Shown: one piece after another, positions 13,917 through 17,678 of the stretch | How positions within the stretch are numbered: position 1 is the first letter of the stretch | Layout: each line of letters starts with the position of its first letter | DNA from: Kineosporiaceae bacterium | GTDB taxonomy: Bacteria; Actinomycetota; Actinomycetes; Actinomycetales; Angustibacteraceae | Length of the DNA: 17,678 nt | NCBI GenBank assembly: GCA_027345905.1 | Contig: DAIETC010000199.1 | Coordinates: forward strand, 1-17,678 | Direction of reading: 5' to 3' | Notes under the pieces: model-generated | The model's input: only the letters and a program-made list of their open reading frames with translations | Database searches by the model: none | Told to the model about the DNA's origin: nothing | Made by a program: the position numbers and the translations under genes

Positions 13917-15125
13917 TCAGCGGCGCGTGCTCAGGAAGGCGGCGAGGCGTTCCATGGCATCGACGAGGTCCTCGACGTGCGGCAGGGTGACGATCCGCAG
14001 GTGGTCCGGCTCCGGCCAGTTGAACCCGGTGCCCTGCACGAGCAGCAAGTTTTGCTCCCGCAGCAGGTCGAGGACCAGCTGCTGGTCGTCCTTCACGTCA
14101 TAGACCTCGGGGTCCAGTCGCGGGAACAGGTACAGGGCACCGCGCGGTCGCACGCAGCTCACCCCAGGGATCTGCCGCAGCAGCTCGAGCGCGGTGTCCC
14201 GCTGCTCGCGCAGCCGGCCGCCGGGCAGCACGAGGGCGTCCAGGCCGCGCCGGCCGCCCAGTGCGGTGGCCACGGCATGCTGGCCGGGGACGTTGGCGCA
14301 CAGGCGCATGCTGGCCAGGATGTCCAGCCCCTCCAGATAGCTGCGCGCCTCGTGGGTCGGCCCGGACACCACGACCCAGCCGGAGCGAAAGCCCGCCAGG
14401 CGGTAAGCCTTGGACAGCCCGTTGAACGTCAGGCAGAGCAGGTCGGGGGCCAGGGACGCGGTGGCGATGTGCACTGCGTCGTCGTACAGGATCTGGTCGT
14501 AGATCTCGTCACTGAAGACCACCAGGCCGCGGTCGCGTGCGACCTCGACCAGGCCCTGCAGAGTCGGTCGGTCGTACACCGCGCCGGTCGGGTTGTTGGG
14601 GTTGATCACGACGATGGCCTTGGTGCGGGGGGTGAGCTGGGCGGCGACGTCGTCCAGGTCCGGCTGCCAGCCTTGGGCCTCCTCGCAGCGATAGTGCACA
14701 GGGCGACCGCCGGCCAACGAGACGGCGGCGGTCCACAGCGGATAGTCCGGCGCGGGGATCAACACCTCGTCGCCGTCGTCGAGCAACGCCTGCAGCGCCA
14801 TCACGATCAGCTCGCTGACCCCGTTGCCCAGGTACACGTCGTCCACGTCGACACCCTGCACGCCGCGGGCCTGGTGATACTGGACGACGGCCCGGCGGGC
14901 GGTCAGCAGGCCGCGGCTGTCGCTGTAGCCCTGCGCGGTGGGCAGGGCCGCGATCACGTCGGCCACGATGCCTTCGGGCGCCGTGAAACCGAACGGGGCG
15001 GGGTTTCCGATGTTCAGCTTCAGGATCGAGTGCCCCTCACGTTCCAGCCGCTGGGCCTCGGCCAACACCGGACCGCGGATGTCGTAGCAGACGTCGGCGA
15101 GCTTGGCGGACTGGAGCACGGGCAT
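13917..15125 (-). CDS. alaT: AlaT-type PLP-dependent aminotransferase (alanine aminotransferase)
   Basis: Fold-type I aminotransferase of the AlaT group, which interconverts pyruvate and alanine using glutamate (some members use valine). The 402 residues fit the family (about 405). Features are LNIGNPAPFGF (37-47), GYSDSRGL (66-73), INPNNPTGAVY (174-184), DEIY (206-209) and the PLP lysine Lys239 in GLSKAYRLAGFRSGW. The C-terminal arginine expected to bind the substrate carboxylate is in HLRIVTLP (375-382). The ATG at 15125 gives the family's normal MPVLQSAKL-type N-terminus; a much longer open frame upstream runs antisense into the carbamoyltransferase gene and is discarded. The gene is divergent from that gene, across a 118-nt gap containing a 14-bp palindrome. 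Confidence 0.88.
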   Translation of the reverse strand: MPVLQSAKLADVCYDIRGPVLAEAQRLEREGHSILKLNIGNPAPFGFTAPEGIVADVIAALPTAQGYSDSRGLLTARRAVVQYHQARGVQGVDVDDVYLGNGVSELIVMALQALLDDGDEVLIPAPDYPLWTAAVSLAGGRPVHYRCEEAQGWQPDLDDVAAQLTPRTKAIVVINPNNPTGAVYDRPTLQGLVEVARDRGLVVFSDEIYDQILYDDAVHIATASLAPDLLCLTFNGLSKAYRLAGFRSGWVVVSGPTHEARSYLEGLDILASMRLCANVPGQHAVATALGGRRGLDALVLPGGRLREQRDTALELLRQIPGVSCVRPRGALYLFPRLDPEVYDVKDDQQLVLDLLREQNLLLVQGTGFNWPEPDHLRIVTLPHVEDLVDAMERLAAFLSTRR

Positions 15126-15161
15126 GGCGGCCAGTGTGCCAGCCACCCCGTCCACAACAGC

Positions 15162-15175
15162 CAGTAGCGCTACTG
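15162..15175. promoter_or_regulatory. 14-bp perfect palindrome between divergent alaT and carbamoyltransferase genes
   Basis: CAGTAGCGCTACTG is a perfect palindrome 37 nt upstream of the alaT ATG and 68 nt upstream of the carbamoyltransferase ATG. A weak -10-like TATGAA (15182-15187) follows on the plus strand, so a bound protein would cover its -35 position. The placement suits an operator acting on one or both genes. I do not recognise the motif. Confidence 0.45.
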
Positions 15176-15243
15176 CACGTGTATGAACCGACGAATGGGG
15201 TAGTCGCGTCGAGATCACGCAGAGCGACGACGGGAGATTGCGC

Positions 15244-16884
15244 ATGCGCGTGCTGGGGGTCAATGCAGTGTTCCACGACCCGGCCGTGGCGCTGGTCGTG
15301 GACGGCGAGATCGTCGCCGCTGCGGAGGAAGAGCGGTTCAACCGGCGTAAGCACGGCAAACCCAACGTGGCCTTCAGCGCATGGGAGATGCCTGAGCGCG
15401 CCGCGCAGTGGTGCTTGGGCGAGGCGGGCCTGCGTCCGCAGGATCTGGACGCGGTGGGGTACTCGTTCGACCCGGCCCTGTGCTCCAGCGCCGAGCAGCT
15501 TGAGCTGGACGATGTCTGGGACCACCTGCGGGTCGACTACGCCCGCCGGGCGCCGGGCTTTCTAGCCACCGCCCTGCCCGGTCTGGACCCTGACCTGGTC
15601 CATTTCGTTCCGCACCACGTGGCGCACGCTGCGTCCGCGGCGCTGGCCGGCCCGTACCGCACCTGCGCCTCGCTCGTGCTGGACGGGCGCGGTGAGCGCG
15701 CCTCGCACCTGGCCTCGCACTGGGTGGACGGCACGTGCACACCGCTGGCCGCACAGGCGCTGCCGTCCTCCCTGGGGCTGCTGTACGAGGACCTGACGGC
15801 GCACCTGGGGTTCCACCGCTCAAGCGACGAGTACAAGGTGATGGCACTGGCGTCCTACGGACAGCCTCGGCACCTGGACGACTTCACCGGGCTGGTGCGG
15901 ACCACGCCCGACGGCGGGTTCGTCACCGACAAGGTCGACTGGGCGGCGTACGCGCCCCCCGGCCATGGCGACCTGACGCAGCAGCACGCCGACCTGGCCG
16001 CCACGGTTCAGCGCCGGCTCGAGCAGGTCCTGCTGGAGCTGGCCCGATGGGTGCACGAGCGCACCGGCGAGCGGTACCTGACGATGGCCGGCGGGACGGC
16101 ACTGAACTGCGTGGCCAACTCGGTGCTCGCCGAGCAGGGCCCGTTCGAGGACATCTGGGTGCAACCGGCGGCCGGCGACGCCGGCACGGCCCTTGGTGCC
16201 GCGTTGCACGTCGCGCACGAGCAGGACCGGTTGGGCCGCCCGATGACCCTGGCCGCGCTCGGGCGCGGCTTCAGCGACAGCGCGCTGGAGCAGGCGCTGC
16301 GCACGGCGCGCGTCCCCTACGAGCGTCCGGACGACCTGACCGACCGGGTGGGCGCCCACCTCGCGCAGAACCATGTCGTCGCCTGGTTCCAGGGACGAGC
16401 CGAGTACGGCCCCCGCGCGCTGGGGCAGCGCTCCCTGTTGGCGCACCCGGGCCGGGCGGGCAATCTCGAGCTGCTCAACGACATCAAGGGCCGCGAGCAG
16501 TTCCGCCCCGTCGCCCCGCTGGTCCTGCTGGAGCGGGCCAGCGAGATCTTCGAAGGCAAGCTGCCCAGCCCGTACATGCTGTTCGTGCACCGCGTGCGCC
16601 CCGGGTGGCGTGAGCGCATTCCGGCTGTGGTGCACGTCGACGGCACCGCCCGGGCCCAGACCGTCGACCGCGTCGAGCAGCCGCTGCTCGCCGGGGTGCT
16701 GGACGCCTTCGAGCAGCGCACCGGGCTGCCGGTCCTGATCAACACCAGCCTGAACACCGCCGGCCGCCCGATCGTGGACTCGCCCACCGACGTCCTGGAG
16801 CTGTTCGGTTCGGCACCGGTGGACGTTCTGGTGCTGGGGCCGTACCTGGTGCGCCGGGCCGACGTGCCGCGGGTGCGGCCATGA
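15244..16884 (+). CDS. Carbamoyltransferase, NodU/CmcH family
   Basis: Enzyme that transfers the carbamoyl group of carbamoyl phosphate, through a carbamoyl-AMP intermediate, to a hydroxyl of a sugar or natural product. The 546 residues cover both parts. In the N-terminal Kae1/Hsp70-like domain, MRVLGVNAVFHD is the first nucleotide-binding strand, His124 and His128 in HHVAH are the likely metal ligands, DGRGE is at 147-151, GGTALNCVAN at 283-292 and GDAGTALGA at 311-319. The C-terminal carbamoyltransferase domain has GRAEYGPRALGQRS (384-397), REQFRPVAP (417-425) and NTSLN (500-504). The ATG at 15244 follows GGAG (15233-15236) by 7 nt. It overlaps the next gene by 4 nt (ATGA), so the acceptor is probably a sugar handled by that glycosyltransferase or later genes. 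Confidence 0.93.
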   Translation: MRVLGVNAVFHDPAVALVVDGEIVAAAEEERFNRRKHGKPNVAFSAWEMPERAAQWCLGEAGLRPQDLDAVGYSFDPALCSSAEQLELDDVWDHLRVDYARRAPGFLATALPGLDPDLVHFVPHHVAHAASAALAGPYRTCASLVLDGRGERASHLASHWVDGTCTPLAAQALPSSLGLLYEDLTAHLGFHRSSDEYKVMALASYGQPRHLDDFTGLVRTTPDGGFVTDKVDWAAYAPPGHGDLTQQHADLAATVQRRLEQVLLELARWVHERTGERYLTMAGGTALNCVANSVLAEQGPFEDIWVQPAAGDAGTALGAALHVAHEQDRLGRPMTLAALGRGFSDSALEQALRTARVPYERPDDLTDRVGAHLAQNHVVAWFQGRAEYGPRALGQRSLLAHPGRAGNLELLNDIKGREQFRPVAPLVLLERASEIFEGKLPSPYMLFVHRVRPGWRERIPAVVHVDGTARAQTVDRVEQPLLAGVLDAFEQRTGLPVLINTSLNTAGRPIVDSPTDVLELFGSAPVDVLVLGPYLVRRADVPRVRP

Positions 16885-17678
16885 CCTCGACGTTCAGCGT
16901 GGTGATTCCCACGCTCGGCCGGCCGAGCCTGGCCACGCTGCTGCGCAGCCTGGCCGCCCAGGGCGAGCCGGCGCATGAGGTCGTCGTCGTGGACGACCGC
17001 CCGCGGCCCACCACCGCGCTGGACCTCGCGGCCTATCCCGCGGCACGGGTTCTGCCGGGGTACGGCCTTGGCCCGGCGCACGCGCGGAACGTGGGGTGGC
17101 GGTTGACGCAGTCGGACTGGGTGGTCTTCATCGATGACGACGTCGAACTGAGTGCCACCTGGTTGTTGGACCTGATCGCCGACCTCACGGCGGCTCGTGA
17201 GGACCTGAGCGGAGTCCGCATCGGCGGCGTGCAGGCTCGGGTGGAGGTACCACTGCCCCGCCATCGCCGGCCGACCGACTGGGAGCGCGGCACGGCGGGG
17301 TTGGAGCGCGCGCGATGGGCCACCGCCGAGATGGCTTACCGACGTGCGGCGCTGGCGCAGGTCAGCGGGTTCGACGAGCGGTTCTCGCGCGCCTACCGAG
17401 AGGACAGCGATCTGGCTCTTCGGGTCATGAAGGCGGGCTGGCAGCTGCGCCGGGGGCAGCGGTCGGTGACTCACCCGGTGCGTCCGAGCGTGCCTGGCGC
17501 CAGCCTGCGCCAGCAGCAGGGCAACGCCGACGACGCGCTGATGCTGCGCCTGCACGGGTGGGGCTGGCGCAGCAGGGCGGGCTGCCCTCGCGGCCGCCTG
17601 GCGTTGCATGTGCTCACGACCGGCGCGGCCGGCGCCGCGCTGGCTGGCCTGGCGGCCCGGCGCTGGAACAGTGCGGCC
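16881..17678 (+). CDS. Family 2 glycosyltransferase; partial, runs off right edge
   Basis: GT-A fold glycosyltransferase using a nucleotide sugar. 266 codons are visible, with no stop before the edge. FSVVIPTLGRPSLATLLRSL (5-24) is the first nucleotide-binding unit, VVVVDDRP is at 34-41, GPAHARNVG at 64-72, and the metal-binding acidic motif FIDDDVELS at 83-91. GFDERFSRAYREDSDLALR (163-181) carries the ED general-base region. From about residue 240 the sequence becomes Ala/Leu-rich, so another domain may follow outside the window; actinobacterial relatives are sometimes fused to HAD phosphatases, which I cannot test here. Its ATG overlaps the stop of the carbamoyltransferase gene by 4 nt, so the two are coupled. 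No signal peptide is seen. Confidence 0.88.
   Translation, partial: MTSTFSVVIPTLGRPSLATLLRSLAAQGEPAHEVVVVDDRPRPTTALDLAAYPAARVLPGYGLGPAHARNVGWRLTQSDWVVFIDDDVELSATWLLDLIADLTAAREDLSGVRIGGVQARVEVPLPRHRRPTDWERGTAGLERARWATAEMAYRRAALAQVSGFDERFSRAYREDSDLALRVMKAGWQLRRGQRSVTHPVRPSVPGASLRQQQGNADDALMLRLHGWGWRSRAGCPRGRLALHVLTTGAAGAALAGLAARRWNSAA

Noticed and set aside
13425..15167. 580-codon plus-strand frame over the VOC and alaT genes
   Set aside because: Antisense to two genes with clear family motifs; no domain of its own.
16317..17609. 430-codon minus-strand frame over the carbamoyltransferase and glycosyltransferase
   Set aside because: Antisense to both genes, with low-complexity Arg/Ala/Pro composition.

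Overview
The window is a chromosomal segment of a high-GC Gram-positive bacterium. Nearly every codon ends in G or C, GTG starts are common, many neighbouring genes overlap by 1-4 nt, and the gene families (Pat-type aminotransferase beside BkdA/BkdB, PaaN2-type dehydrogenase, a zinc-ribbon SDR, actinobacterial AlaT) all point to Actinomycetota. I cannot name the genus. Most of the window is ordinary metabolic housekeeping. I found no tRNA, rRNA, CRISPR array, transposase or prophage gene.

Left block (1-5790, all minus strand, read right to left): a dienelactone-hydrolase-like protein, a PaaN-type aldehyde dehydrogenase, a Pat/HisC-type aromatic aminotransferase, then E1-alpha and E1-beta of a branched-chain-type 2-oxoacid dehydrogenase. 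E1-beta runs off the left edge, so the E2 gene is expected just outside. paaN and pat overlap by 4 nt and bkdA and bkdB by 1 nt. Only the 141-nt pat-bkdA gap, which holds a short palindrome, leaves room for an internal promoter. The set makes sense as amino-acid catabolism: transamination of aromatic (or branched-chain) amino acids, oxidative decarboxylation to acyl-CoA or arylacetyl-CoA, and oxidation of a ring-opened aldehyde. A divergent intergenic region (5791-5979) carries two direct repeats that fit a promoter for this operon.

Middle block (5953/5980-10725, plus strand): a type II NADH dehydrogenase whose best Shine-Dalgarno site precedes an ATC codon, a 74-residue Tudor-like small protein, a 104-residue acidic protein of unknown function, adenylosuccinate lyase of the E. 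coli sequence type, and a zinc-ribbon SDR protein that overlaps purB by 4 nt and has lost the usual catalytic tyrosine.

Repeat-rich gap (10726-11245): two 85-nt imperfect inverted repeats of one family, a partial third copy, and a 56-nt duplicate of the 3' end of the following gene. This is the only part of the window with structure that genes do not explain.

Right block (11246-17678): an NmrA-like/SnoaL-like gene pair divergent from a TetR-type regulator, a glyoxalase-like protein, an AlaT-type aminotransferase and, divergent from alaT across a 14-bp perfect palindrome, a NodU/CmcH-type carbamoyltransferase overlapping a family 2 glycosyltransferase that runs off the right edge. The last two probably begin a glycan or specialised-metabolite cluster that continues outside the window.
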